From Chaetoderma sp. LZ-2023a (taxonomy: Eukaryota; Mollusca; Caudofoveata; Chaetodermatida; Chaetodermatidae): 64,000 nt of DNA. The translations under genes and the position numbers were made by a program. Positions 1 to 10,611 of the stretch are shown here, one piece after another; the stretch's first letter is position 1, and every line of letters begins with the position of its first letter. Below the pieces are notes generated by a model that was not told the DNA's origin, searched no databases, and saw only the letters and a list, made by a program, of their open reading frames with translations. Where the stretch lies: positions 52,435,019-52,499,018 of the forward strand of contig CM067367.1 in NCBI GenBank assembly GCA_034401795.1, read 5' to 3'.

Positions 1-30
1 TCTAATAATAATAATAATAATAATAATAAG
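1..30. repeat. (AAT)n microsatellite
   Basis: Nine to ten AAT units at the left window edge. The tract may continue outside the window. Confidence 0.9.
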
Positions 31-77
31 TTACTGTATTCTGCGGTTGTAGTAGTAGAAACATCCTACAGCGTCAA

Positions 78-348
78 TCAGTCCTTCCTTGCTTTTGCCC
101 ACTGTGTCTTGTCCTCAGCCGAAATCCCTAGCTTCCTCAGGTCAATTCTTGACTTGAGTGTACCGAGTCCTGCTTTCTTGAAGTCATCTCTTAGCATGCT
201 TAGGAGATTTATGCAATGACGTCCTCTCCTGGCTTTGTATTTGCTGACTCCGCGTAGTGCGAATTCCAAGGCTCTCTGTGCTGGTGTCTCTTCTGCCATC
301 CTTAACACATGGCCAAACATGGACCATCTTTGCTGGGCGACTTACAGA
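78..348 (-). pseudogene. LINE reverse-transcriptase ORF, C-terminal fragment
   Basis: The minus strand reads QRWSMFGHVLRM, then ETPAQRALEFAL, and ends near KTQWAKARKD. A W-x-x-F-G-H-V-x-R-M motif followed by a basic tail is the usual C-terminal end of many non-LTR retrotransposon pol proteins, downstream of the RT domain. An in-frame TAA lies just upstream of QRW and no RT core motifs are present nearby, so this is a 5'-truncated relic. The clade cannot be fixed from this fragment. It lies upstream of the hexosaminidase exons and is antisense to that gene. Confidence 0.6.
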
Positions 349-800
349 CAGCGGTGGCATATTACACATCTTGTATAGTGACATTTCTAATGTCGTGGCT
401 TAAAGAATTTTTCTGCCATTACAAGCAACATGTATATCTCTCGGAATTTACATTTGTCATCAGAAAATTGTTTAACTCTTTGAACCCAGATTCTCAATTG
501 TATCAAAATCATATGTGTAGCATAAAGAGCTATTTTAAACTAATTTGACAGGAGCAGGTGCACACAAATTTGGTTTAACATATTCAACAGAATTGTTATG
601 AAACAGCAAAGTAACTTTTGATTTATTTGGCCTTTCGAGTTAGAAAGGCTAAAGTAGCTCAAACATTATATTTAGCAGGTAGCCATATATCCATGTCTGA
701 CCACTTTATTTCCACAGGCTAACCAATCCTGAAATCGAAACCTTTTGTAGAGAAAATAATATGCCTTTTGATGCCAGCTCTCTTATGGAATATTATCAAA

Positions 801-1015
801 CTAGGTATGCATATTATTATTATTATTATTATTATTATCATCGTCGTGGGTGTCATCATCGTTGTAACTGATGGTATCGCCACCATCATCGCCATCATCA
901 TTATCATCATCACTGTTGTTGTTTTTGTTGTTGTTGTTGATGTTGTTCTTCTTCTTTTTCTTCCTTTTCTTCTTCTTGTACTTTTTGTTGTTCTTGGTGT
1001 TGTTGTTGTTGCAGT
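801..1015. repeat. compound trinucleotide low-complexity tract
   Basis: Runs of ATT, ATC, GTT and CTT triplets in succession, open in several frames only because of low complexity. The homopolymer-rich peptides from both strands are not real proteins. Confidence 0.9.
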
Positions 1016-1611
1016 GTTTCATATTTTGAAACTAATTTGCCACAGGGAGAAACAGCTCTTAGTCAAACTGGTTTCAGACTATTCATCACAATATTCGTTA
1101 TAGCATGCATTTTTTATTTCTCATCTTTAATGTTTACAGGTTATGTACTCGTTTAATAAAACCAAAGTAGTTAGTCAACAACAAATGATTACAATATAAA
1201 CGCACACTTATGACATAATAAGACCAAAATAGTATACACTTCTGTGTCCATTTCATGTGTATGACATCAGGTTTACAAAACCTATATTGACCACCAAAAT
1301 TGCACACTAAGAACATTTGCTCACGTAATGTGGCATCTTATAGCATTTGGGGCAAAATAATGAATGTTCAGTAATACTTAAAGGATCTAAAGAAATACTA
1401 TATTTGGCCAAAATAGATCTCCATCATAGACATGATTGACTGCATTTTAGTTAACCATCTAAGACTCATATACCAAAAACAACAAAATTCTCAGGATGTA
1501 AGCCATATTATGTTGAATAGTTAGATACTAATTTGACTATCGCAGGCATATTAATTGGTAAAGGGTTAAAATTGTGTATGGGCATTGGCAGTTAGGACAA
1601 GTAGTAACAGA

Positions 1612-1645
1612 TCAAAGGTCAAGGTCAATGCTCATCACTGCTTGA
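1612..1645 (+). promoter_or_regulatory. nuclear-receptor-like half-sites in a dispersed repeat
   Basis: TCAAAGGTCAAGGTCAATG contains two AGGTCA half-sites in direct orientation, the second in the TCAAGGTCA context favoured by monomeric receptors (FTZ-F1 and ERR class). The same motif recurs at 13690-13708. Function is not shown by the sequence. Confidence 0.3.
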
Positions 1646-1825
1646 ATCTGAGTGTTCCTCAGATATATTTATGATTTTAGTAAATAGGAGATTGAGTTCA
1701 ATTTTATGCACAAATCTGAAATCCTTCTGTGGTATTTTGTGTAATCTATGCGACCATCTTTCTCTAATTCAAGGCTAAGTTCATGGTTATCAGAGATTGG
1801 AACATATATAGAGAATCTGGAACGA

Positions 1826-2465
1826 GGTTACTTTTCATATCACTATTACGGACAGAGTTGAAAATTACCAATTTGCACGATCTTTAGCGAGTGCAAAATT
1901 GATAATTTTCCATGAGGTTCATAATAGTGATATGAAAAGTGACTGAGTTTGAGATTTTATTTATCATATAAACTGTAATTTTGAAATATTTGCCATAGTT
2001 GCTGATGTGACATTTATCTGATTTTTCATTGTTGATTTTCGTGAAATCGATACTGCCGCTGTGATGCACCACTACTTGATAACAGATACTGAATGTGCAG
2101 CAAAATATAGGGACAAACACAAAATCTGGTGTTGTTAGCCGTTAAATAGTATTTTAACTGGTCATTGAAAATTATAGCCACGGCCATCAATCGCTACTTA
2201 GCTGCCGACTGATAAACTGTCAAACGATGACATTTTGTGATGACGTTTCATGAATGACAAATCATAGTAAACAAATCGTAGTAAAACTGTACTGTGTAGT
2301 AATCCTTACGCGTCACGCTCACATCAATCGATGTTTTTATTGGTCGATTTAAATTGATTGCGCACCCACAGCCAATGAAAATACTCCATTGAATATGGCA
2401 CGTGTGCTCATATCGAAAAATATGGAACGGGCTAGAAGGCTTGTTTATATGATAAACATATTTTC
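1826..2465 (+). repeat. family C nonautonomous repeat, copy 1
   Basis: The left part is an imperfect hairpin: CATATCACTATTA near 1838 pairs with TAATAGTGATATG near 1921, around a core with CGATCTTTAGCGAGTGCAAA. The right end has a TATCGAAAAATATGGAACGG block and then a TTTATATGAT tail. A second copy with the same order of parts lies at 32811-33370. No coding potential. Confidence 0.55.
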
Positions 2466-2486
2466 ATTCATGATATGTACACAGAC

Positions 2487-2545
2487 ATACAGATATACAC
2501 ACACACACACGCACACACACACACACGCACGCACGCATGCACACA
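2487..2545. repeat. (CA)n / CACG microsatellite
   Basis: Interrupted CA repeat with CGCA units. Confidence 0.9.
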
Positions 2546-2743
2546 CAGACATTAGCGTAGTGGCCTGCAGTGAAATGAGACCTTAGCTCACATTATGGAT
2601 TCGAAGTTGAATTTAGATTTTACATCCACAATTCATTAAGATGCACATAGCATGTGTATACTGAAGTATAGTCTCGACCTGTTATAGCTTCAAACTAGAA
2701 TTCAACTATCTTAAGAGATAAATAACTTAATCCTAATCCCCAG

Positions 2744-2834
2744 GTTACTCAAAGTTGTTCGGAAAGTATCTGCACAGCGCACAGGCGGCACCCGCCCTGT
2801 TGTTTGGCAAGATGTAATTGATCATATTTTGAAG
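2744..2834 (+). CDS. beta-N-acetylhexosaminidase, internal exon 1 of window
   Basis: First visible exon of a GH20 beta-N-acetylhexosaminidase gene. This enzyme class removes terminal N-acetylglucosamine or N-acetylgalactosamine from glycans and glycolipids, usually in the lysosome or secretory route. The exon follows a TAATCCCCAG acceptor and ends AAG before donor GTATTT. It contributes one nucleotide plus 30 codons: LLKVVRKVSAQR, then TRPVVWQDVIDHILK. V-V-W-Q-(D/E)-V is the conserved strand of the GH20 barrel whose Trp lines the substrate pocket. It ends in phase 0 and joins exon 4133-4304. The preceding exon, which should carry the catalytic Asp-Glu pair of the GGDE motif, is not in the window, so the gene is 5'-incomplete. 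Confidence 0.85.
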
Positions 2835-3114
2835 GTATTTCACAAACACATGCCAATACACACGCATGCACGCACGTACATGCGCACAAGACAATGGTGG
2901 AGGTGGTACACTGAGAAACTATGGATGTTACAAGCTGGCATTTATTTGAATTTGTACTTTCATATAAAATGGCAAAGTGACCACTTGGAATTTGTAACAT
3001 CTATTTCATCCCAATATATAAACAACATGGAAAAGAAATCCACATCTTTAATTGTGTCAAATAGCATTGAGTTGCTGATATTAATGCATTACATACTAAT
3101 TAGGAGAGTTTCAA

Positions 3115-3440
3115 AATGGACCTTTCCAGCTTTAGATATGCCCCGCCCATCTCTAGCTAAGCTCCACCCACACTTCACTCATGTTGTGATTGATCGACCC
3201 CCTGACTATCAATTTCCAGAAAATTATACACGTAAGCTGTTAAATATTTTGAAACTAATTTGATTGGGCATGTTTATTAAATAGCAAAGATATACACTTC
3301 GTACAATATGTCAGACTATTAAGCATTTAAGATGGACTACATCGAGTCATCCATGCTGTAATTGATTATGACATCATCCTACACATCACGTAGTTGATTA
3401 TGATGTCATATGATGGATGGATAAAGTGGAAAGGTCCATT
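3115..3440 (+). repeat. family A MITE copy
   Basis: Bounded by inverted ends ATGGACCTTTCCAG and TGGAAAGGTCCATT. The internal order is GCCCCGCCCATC, AAGCTCCACCCAC, half of the usual hairpin, then ATGACATCAT boxes. It lacks the right arm of the central hairpin. It starts 281 bp after exon 1. Confidence 0.75.
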
Positions 3441-3835
3441 GTTGAATTGACCAATGAGTATTGATGCCATTAAACACAATCATACAAATTCATGTGCAAC
3501 AGTGTATAATAGATAAAGTTAAGAGACAAAAGAAATGTGTTGTTTATCTCTAGGAAGGTGTGCTGGTAGATCATCCATTCTCTTATTCCAGTTGGCGACC
3601 TCATGCCAACACCACATGATGGGTACCCACCTCAATGGTTAAGTTCCACAATGAACAAAAATCCTACTGCCCTACATTATCCATCCTTAGTCAGGCCCCC
3701 CCCCCCATGTATATTCTCCGCATTTGCATTTGCATTGTCTGTGGACAATGGAGGTATCAATTTCTAACTATTCATTTATGCCATTACTCCAGTGACTTAA
3801 TGTTTTGAATCCTAAATTCTCAACGCTAAATTCGA

Positions 3836-4110
3836 AGGTAACTATATAGTTAAGCTGTTGAATATTTTGACACTAATTTTACTGGATTATGTTGCTGCCC
3901 AGGGCAGCAATATCTCCCAGTCAAATTGTTTTCGATATGTTCAACCAAATGTTTATTAAATTGTAAATTTATGAAAAACCTATGTTTTGTACACATTGGT
4001 AACAGACTCGTTTGAAGAAGCTATATCATTTTGATTGTGATGTCAGCTAACAGGTGACGTATTTGATTATGACATCATATACTTGACTGATAGATCAGAT
4101 CTGTATTTCA
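3836..4110 (+). repeat. family A MITE copy
   Basis: Starts in the central hairpin (GCTGTTGAATATTTTGACAC, with a GCTGCC/GGCAGC loop) and runs through the ATGACATCAT box to TAGATCAGATC. It ends 23 bp before exon 2, so the polypyrimidine tract of that exon abuts the element. Confidence 0.7.
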
Positions 4111-4132
4111 CCTGTTGTCTCTCTTCACACAG

Positions 4133-4304
4133 CTCGATCATGATACAGTCATCCATGTGTGGAAGGGTGGCATGAATGACGTAGAACGGGCCATCAACAT
4201 GGGACATCATGTTATATACTCGACATGCTGGTATCTCGATCAAATCAAGTATGGGGTGCACTGGGCATCATATTACAGATGTGACCCAGCTGACAGTAAC
4301 CAAG
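4133..4304 (+). CDS. beta-N-acetylhexosaminidase, exon 2 of window
   Basis: Follows the acceptor CTCTTCACACAG. Reads LDHDTVIHVWKGG, then GHHVIYSTCWYLDQIKYG, then YYRCDPADSNQ. This is the GH20 stretch with the conserved I-x-V-W strand, the W-Y-L-(N/D) motif with the substrate-contacting Tyr, and the Y-x-x-D/E-P segment. The Asp after WYL is the residue where vertebrate alpha and beta subunits differ. The exon ends after AACCAAG at a GCAAGT donor, a GC-AG intron. The only nearby GT alternative (GTTGAG) would put a stop in the next exon. It is flanked on both sides, within 35 bp, by family A MITEs in opposite orientation. Confidence 0.88.
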
Positions 4305-4335
4305 GCAAGTTGAGCTTCTCAAGCCTTATTGACAA

Positions 4336-4744
4336 TTCACCTTTCCAGAGTGTCCACCCATCATCTGACCTTGTATGACGTCATAATCAGCCCAGCTCAT
4401 GTATGATGACGTCACAATCATTACGTCACAAAGGGTTCCATATAGACCATCACCAAATCTCAAATACTCCGACACGTATGAATTGCATGTCTTTGTAATT
4501 CTTTGCTATTTAATAAACATGCTGTTGAATATTTTGAAACTAATTTGACTCGGCAGTGTTGCTGCCATATGCAGCAACAGCACCCAGTCAAATTAGTTAC
4601 AAAATATTCAACAGCTTCCCTGTATAGTTTTCAGGAAATTGATAGTTTGGGTATTCGGGGATCAATCAATCCCAACATGGCGAGGTGTGGGTGGAGCTTA
4701 GCTAGTGATGGGCGAGGCATAGCTAAAAATGGAAACGTCCATTA
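4336..4744 (-). repeat. family A MITE copy, inverted
   Basis: Full-length inverted copy: TGACGTCA boxes at 4370-4430, central hairpin at 4519-4613, then GTGGGTGGAGCTTAGCTAG and a terminal AATGGAAACGTCCATT. It begins 32 bp after exon 2. Confidence 0.75.
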
Positions 4745-4904
4745 GATACTACCACCAATGTGTTATCTGGGGCTAAGTTATACTCCATCCCTGTCAGACC
4801 ATCACTCTGGTTTAAACAATATCCAAGTCAAACAGTTAAACCTGTTTATAGCAAACACATTATGCTGGGGGTTAGGGTGAGGGGGCCGCAAGTGATGGTT
4901 CTTT

Positions 4905-5100
4905 AACCTTATAACCATTGAATTTACTCAAGAAAATTTCAATTTTGTCATAGAAGATGTCCATTTGCAGGCCAAGAGAAAACTATTTTTGAAAATTTAG
5001 CCAGTCATTCCAGTGGTAAAATTTCAAAAATAGTCTTCTCTTGGTCTGCAAAATTTCTCAAGACCACTGTAGAAGCTGTTTTTGTGTTAAATGGCTAAGT
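4905..5100. repeat. family B palindromic MITE, decayed
   Basis: The arms GTCCATTTGCAGGCCAAGAG and CTCTTGGTCTGCAAAATTTC surround a TCATTCCAGTGGTAAAATTT core. The ends retain only traces of the CCCTTTAA termini seen in copies near 43 kb. Confidence 0.55.
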
Positions 5101-5201
5101 CTGGTCGTAATAAAATGGACAGTCTTACGAAACGCCCATCATTTGGCTGCACATCCATGCATCTACCATAGCAATTAAGGAGTTGTATTAAGTAACCACC
5201 T

Positions 5202-5390
5202 TTCTCCTTCGATCAATACTCACCATTCTGTTACTTCTGATATACAGCTGCTCTAGGATTATAGACTTAGAAAGCTTTACCGACTCCTGGGAACCGGGTA
5301 CTCGGCTCCCAACTGCCGAGTACCCGTTTACCATAGAGCTCATTCTTGTTTGCATAGCAACAAGAGCAATACATGCTTTCTGCATTAAGG
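5202..5390 (+). repeat. DIRS left inverted terminal repeat
   Basis: Inverted match to about 12107-12309. It lacks an 11-12 bp segment present in the right copy next to CAGCTG. It contains an 11-bp-stem hairpin, GGGTACTCGGC ... GCCGAGTACCC, at 5296-5325. Confidence 0.9.
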
Positions 5391-5696
5391 ATTTTAGTGG
5401 TTTTTAAATAAAATCTAAGTCTTTAATCTGTGATAGTTTGTGTGAAAGGATTAACTAAGGACTATGGAGAATACCGCCCAAGATAACCAGGTTGTATTGT
5501 TCTTTATTATCCATAGTTAAAAGACTTAGGTCTCTAAATTTCATTGTGTCGCATGTTCCAATTTCTGACCCCATAGAATCTGGGACGTGTGCTAACAACG
5601 ATATATGCCAGACGATCGCCTTCTTTAACCCCCAACAAGCGATCGGCAGATATGAAAATAGGTGTTTGCTACGGTATTTCTAACACGAATATCGGC

Positions 5697-6000
5697 TGAC
5701 GTCGTTCTCCGTGGAATCCGAGCGGGTGACGTCACACCCGGTCGCTCGGATGTTTATGTGAAGAAAAATTTTCCATTAATTCGCGCATCTTATTCTGGGT
5801 GCTGCGTACTAAAAATGGTACCGGAAACTTTAGAATGATCAAGTTTACGTGCGATCACGATCGGTTTGCAATGATCGGTGGTTTCAAAATTCTTGAGTAG
5901 ATGCGTGGTCTGCGGTTTTACCGTGTGATACAGCAGTTTGTTATACATTTTGTTGTTTTCTTCACATATCGTGCTGCTTTCGTTAGGAGTATAATTTATA
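5697..6000 (+). promoter_or_regulatory. possible DIRS promoter region with CRE dyad
   Basis: GTGACGTCAC at 5726-5735 is a palindromic CRE/ATF-type site, centred in a larger dyad with arms TCCGAGCG and CGCTCGGA (about 5717 and 5743). An AT-rich TATAATTTATA follows near 5990. It sits upstream of the gag frame. Promoter role is inference. Confidence 0.35.
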
Positions 6001-6260
6001 TTGATTAGTAAATATACCCCGAATGCTATGCGATATGATTCCTGGAGCCGTTACACATCCTGGAGGATCTATTATGGGTGTGTTTGTGCCCGCCGCGTTC
6101 TTGTCGTCATAATCAATGCGATCGTTGTTGTAACGTGGCGGGGTGGGGTGCGGGGAGGTTACGGTTAATTTATGAGTCAAAATTATTTGAAAATTAATTG
6201 TCTGCCTTCCATCCGGGTCTCGTTCCGCTTGTTTATTGTAGGTTTGTGCTTATTTTATAG

Positions 6261-8392
6261 GCCAAGCCAGCCCCGCCATCATGTGACGACTGCCATAAGT
6301 TTGTCCGTGTAATGTTCAAGGACCATGTCTGTTTTAGGTGTTCCCTGTGTAATATAGATTATAGGGGTAATGTTTGTGCAGTGTGGTCCGTCGAAATGAT
6401 GGTTACGTTCCTTGCCCAGAAGGACTTGGCTGGGTCTGACGTGGGGTCAGGCGGTCCGAGAGGAAATCGTGGAGCGCCCGGTTCGGCCGGTGGGGGTGCT
6501 CCACGTCCCCAGCTGGAGGTGGCGGAGATGGCACCGCCGGCGTGGTTTGGTCCGGCTATGCAGGATTTTCTGCATAGCGTTCTGCCCACACTGGTGTCGT
6601 CCCTGCTACCAAAGGTTGGGGGGCAGTTTCTCCCCATGCCTGGTACGGATCCTGTCCTCGGACAGGATTCTGGACTGGTTACCGAGGGGGCCGTCTCGTA
6701 CGGCCCCCTGGCAGGCACGTCTGGCTTCGGCCAGATGGGTTCTGTCTCTCTGCGGCCACCTCCGGGTGGTCCAGTAGCGGTGGCCGGTCCGTCAGGTGTG
6801 GGAGCCGTCCGGCAGGACGGCTCCACGGTTGACTCGTCTAGTGACAGCTCTTCGGAGTCTGAAGACGAGGAGGCCGAGGAGGAGAGGTTGCTGCGGCCCG
6901 TGAAGCCGCAGGTGGAGAATATGGAGGTGGATTCCATCCTGGACGGAACCGGCCTCCATTTGTCTGGTTTGGCGCAAGCCCGGTCAGCGGCTCCACCTGC
7001 GGCTGAGGCCAATCCGTTACCTTGCACCGGTTCCGGGCGGCTTGGTTTGTCACCAGCCGTCATGGGAACGGGTGTTCCGGGCCAGGCGTGGTACTCACCT
7101 ATCTCGCCTGGTCCGGCAGCCGACGTGGGGTGCCATTGGCGCCCGTGTCCGGCTATGGTTCCGCGACTGTTACGGGTCCGTACGGTTTTCCGTGCGGACC
7201 TACCCCATGGACCGGAGTGTTTCATGGGGTGGCGGTGGAACCGTGTGGTAGCGGAGTGCCTGGCGTGTCAGCCGTGGCTCCTTGCCGGGAGGCCGTGGCT
7301 GGTAGACCCGTGAGCATGTCAACGGGTGACGTGTTTGCGGGGGTGTCTTCGTCGGAGGTAGATTGGTCAGATGCTCTGGCGTGGCTAGCCAGGGTTGACC
7401 CGTCTGTGGTTTCAGCCACGGCCGATGAAGATGCGCCCCATCCGTCGGTTGCGTCGATTAGGACGGGGATTTTGCCCGCGGCCCGGATCCAGTCAGTGGG
7501 GCTGGATCCACGGTTCATAGATTTGTTGGATGCTATTTATAGCAAACAACTAATGACCAAGGGTCAGCTCCCTGCGGCCTCCAGGGAGGTGCGGGCAAGA
7601 TGTCGTATTCCGCGGGGGGAATACGACAGGTATGGTGTAGTCCCGTCGGTCACGGAGGATGACCGATGGGTACTGGGAGTCCAGAGTGCCGGGTCGGGTG
7701 GCCCCGGTCCGGCACTAGTGGATAAGTCCCAAGTACACCAGGAAGAAGTCCTGTCCCTATGCGATGAGGGTGTGAGGGCAGCGATGAGCGCTGTCAATCA
7801 TTCTTATCGTCTCCTTCAGTCGGTGTGGGCTGAAGCGGGGGCAGGCCACCCTGTGCCACCTGTGGCGCTTTCATGTGTTAATGACGGCTTGGTGCTGTCA
7901 ATGGACGCATTGGCAAGGGTGCAAGCGAGAGTGACGAAGTCCAGGAGGCAAATGGTCATTGACCATATGCGTCCGGCTACGGCAGTCAGGGAGCGTCTTC
8001 TTGGGACGCCCCTGACAGGGCCTAGCATCTTCGGTGGCCAAGCGCGGGCCATCTTAGAGGATACCGCCAGTATCATGCAGAATCGGTTAGCGGTAAACCT
8101 ACAGCTAGAGCTAGTGCGGCAAGCGCACGCACTAGGGGCTGTGGGGAAACCGCTAACGGGACAGCCTTCAAAGAAGCAGAAGAAGCATAAGAGCAAGGCG
8201 AAAGCCAGGCCTGTTGCGACTTCTGCTTCAGCTGGGTTCTCGGAGCCGCCGCCGGCGAAGAAGCCCAGGAAGGTTGTAGAGGCGCCTACCCTCCCCAATG
8301 TTGCTCCTGACCGCCCTAGGGGCGGGAAGGGCAAGGGGAAGGGTAAGGGTAAGGCCTCAAAGGGCGGACAGAAGGGGCCGAAGCGTACCTGA
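6261..8392 (+). pseudogene. DIRS gag-like ORF, frameshifted
   Basis: The frame is open from 6261, directly after TTTTATAG (a possible 3' splice site), with ATG at 6312. The N-terminus has paired cysteines, CDDCHKF then CFRCSLC, a zinc-knuckle-like arrangement. A Gly/Pro-rich region and an acidic Ser run (SSSDSSSESEDEEAEEE) follow. Around 7115-7130 (a GGGG run) the sensible reading moves to another frame, as if one base were lost, and continues through FIDLLDAIYSK and YDRYGVVPSV to a Lys/Gly-rich basic tail (KGKGKGKGK) ending at TGA 8390-8392. The basic tail fits nucleic-acid binding. The exact shift position is inferred. Confidence 0.65.
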
Positions 8393-8511
8393 GGGTACGC
8401 AAGCTCCCTTCATATCCGCCTGGACCGCGCCTGTGCGACAGGAACAGCGGTGTCAGTTATACCCGTCGTGCCTAGAACGAAATGGTTCTCACTCTCTCTC
8501 GTTAAGAAAGA

Positions 8512-8526
8512 GGGGGGGGGGGGGGG
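8512..8526 (+). repeat. G15 tract at gag/pol junction
   Basis: Fifteen consecutive G between gag stop and RT start, preceded by CTCTCTC and AAGAAAGA. A similar block recurs at 11767-11815. Confidence 0.9.
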
Positions 8527-8568
8527 CGGACTGCGAGCCGGACAACCCCGTTAGACGTCGAGGCGTCT

Positions 8569-10611
8569 ATGGTGGGTGGAAGGCTCATGTGTTTCGTCGA
8601 GGCCTGGCGAGGTGTGACGTCAGACAGTCTGGTCCTGGGATGGTTATCCCAGGGTTACATGCCGGAGTGGTGGGACTTTCCACCACAAAATCTGTCTTTG
8701 GCACTTGTCTGGACACCCGTACCAAGGGAGCCAGACAAGTTAGAAGCCGTTCAAAAGGAAGTGTCGGGTTTGCTTCTGAAGGGAGCAATAAAACCAGCAA
8801 ACCGGAACACTCCAGGCTTCTATTCAAACATGTTCCTTGTCCCCAAGAGCACAGGGGGATGGAGACCCATACTCAATCTCGGGCCATTAAATTGGTTTAT
8901 CCATACGCCTCGGTTCCAGATGGAAACGCCGAGGTCGGTAATGGTGGGATTGAGGAAAGGAATGTGGTGTGTATCGATCGATCTGAAAGATGCATATTTC
9001 CACATTCCGATGAATCGGAGTTGGCACAGGTTTCTGAGATTTGCGTTTCAGAATCAAGTATGGGAGTTTACAGTTCTCCCGTTTGGCCTGTCGACAGCTC
9101 CGAGGGTTTTCACAAGAGTGGTCCTTGCGGTGTCAGCGTTTCTCAGAAAAGAGAACGTGGCGCTACACACCTACATAGACGACTGGCTGCTCACGGCAGA
9201 CTCAGCAGCCAGGTTGAACGTGGATACTGCTCTGACTCTGAAGTTACTTTCAGATCTAGGCTGGATAGTCAACGAGGAGAAATCCGAGTTGACGCCCACT
9301 CAACATTTCGTTTATTTGAGGATGCGATTCGACCTCGAGGAGGGCAGGGTTTACCCGTCGGAGCCCAGAGTGGTGTCTCTGTTTGCCATCCTCAGGAGTT
9401 TTCGAGTGGGAAACCACATTCAGGCGAGGCGGTTCCTTCAGATGCTGGGCATGATGGTCTCCATGGAGCAGGTTATCCCGTACGCTGCTCTAATGCGAAG
9501 GCCTATCCAGTTGTATCTGATGTCTCTGTGGAAACAGAGAACAGAACCCCTGTCAAAACTGGTGCCAGTTTTGGAGCCGATAATATCGCATCTTCTATGG
9601 TGGAAACAGCGTCAGAATCTCCTATTAGGGGTTTCGCTGCACCTACCCCACCCCCAGCTGTCCGTCTCCACGGATGCATCGCTGGAGGGGTGGGGTGCCT
9701 GCCTGGGAGAACACTAGGTCTCGGGCACATGGACTCTCCCAGAGAGTCAGCTGCATATCAATCTGTTGGAAATGATGGCAGTGGAACTGGCATTGGAAGA
9801 GTTCCTTCCGATGATCAGGGGCAAGGTGATATTGATACGGTCGGACAATTCGACAGTAGTATCATATATAAATCGCCAAGGCGGGACCAGGTCGCCCACT
9901 CTGTGCATCAGGGTGTGGCACTTGATTCAATGGTGCAGGAATTACTCGGTTGTTTTGAAAGCAGCTCATATTCCTGGCCGATTGAACATTCTGGCGGATG
10001 CTTTGTCTCGCAGACAGAGAATCTTGCCAACAGAATGGTCCCTCAACCCTCCGGTTCTGCGACGGATCTTCGAGCATTGGGGCAAACCGAACGTGGACTT
10101 GTTCGCCACAAAGGAAAATGCTCAAATCATGACATATGTCTCGCCGATTCCAGATCCAAATGCCGTCGATACAGACGCTCTGGCGATAAGCTGGAGAGGG
10201 ATGCACGCTTACGCGTACCCACCCACCATTCTTCTACCGAAGGTATTGGTGAAGGTCAGGGAGGAGCCGTGTCTGGTCCTGCTAATAGCACCGTATTGGC
10301 CGAGCAGGGCGTGGTTCACGGATCTTCTAGATCTGCTGGTGGAAAATCCTGTGCAGTTGCCCGAGATTCCGAACATAATCTCCCAGGCCAAGGGACGCTT
10401 CCTACACGAGCGTCCCGAAATGTTCAAATTGACTGCGTGGATGTTGTCAAACAACGTTCCATGTCGGAAGGCTTTTCTCGACAGGCTGCTGATTTCATCG
10501 CGGCTGCGAGAAGGAGGTCGACCTTCAAGTCATATAACAAGGTTAACAGATTTGCAGACTGGTGTGAAGAAAAGGGTATTGATACCTTTCAATCCACTAT
10601 TCAGCAAATAG
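8569..10611 (+). pseudogene. DIRS reverse transcriptase / RNase H ORF with one in-frame stop
   Basis: Copies the element RNA into DNA. RT motifs in order: GAIKPANRNTPGFYSNMFLV, GGWRPILNL, SIDLKDAYFHI, LPFGLSTAPRVF and the catalytic YIDDWLL. The frame is cut by TAG at 9715-9717, most simply a CAG to TAG change, then continues with RNase H: STDAS and LEMMAVELAL around the stop, RSDNSTVVSYINRQGG, and AHIPGRLNILADALSR with the last catalytic Asp. A conserved DIRS region after RNase H runs from VDLFATKENAQ to FKLTAWML. The last part overlaps the recombinase frame. ATG 8569 precedes the typical W-x-x-V-T-S-D start of DIRS pol. Confidence 0.9.

Larger units (their letters stand above)
385..2743. other. 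intronic sequence upstream of first visible exon
   Basis: No coding exon found. It holds degenerate family A hairpin pieces (about 561-600 and 1018-1100), simple repeats, one family C element and a CA repeat. It is presumably the intron before the hexosaminidase exon at 2744, because that exon begins in mid-protein with a 3' splice site. Confidence 0.6.

Noticed and set aside
2829-3263. 144-residue ORF after exon 1
   Set aside because: It begins in the last bases of exon 1 in a different frame and runs through intron and MITE sequence.
6359-7225. 288-residue minus-strand ORF opposite gag
   Set aside because: Antisense shadow of the GC-rich gag frame, with no recognisable motif.
8298-10460. 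993-residue plus-strand ORF taken as a single novel protein
   Set aside because: Only its last part (from 10461) has recombinase motifs. The upstream part overlaps the RT and RNase H read in another frame and shows no domain of its own.
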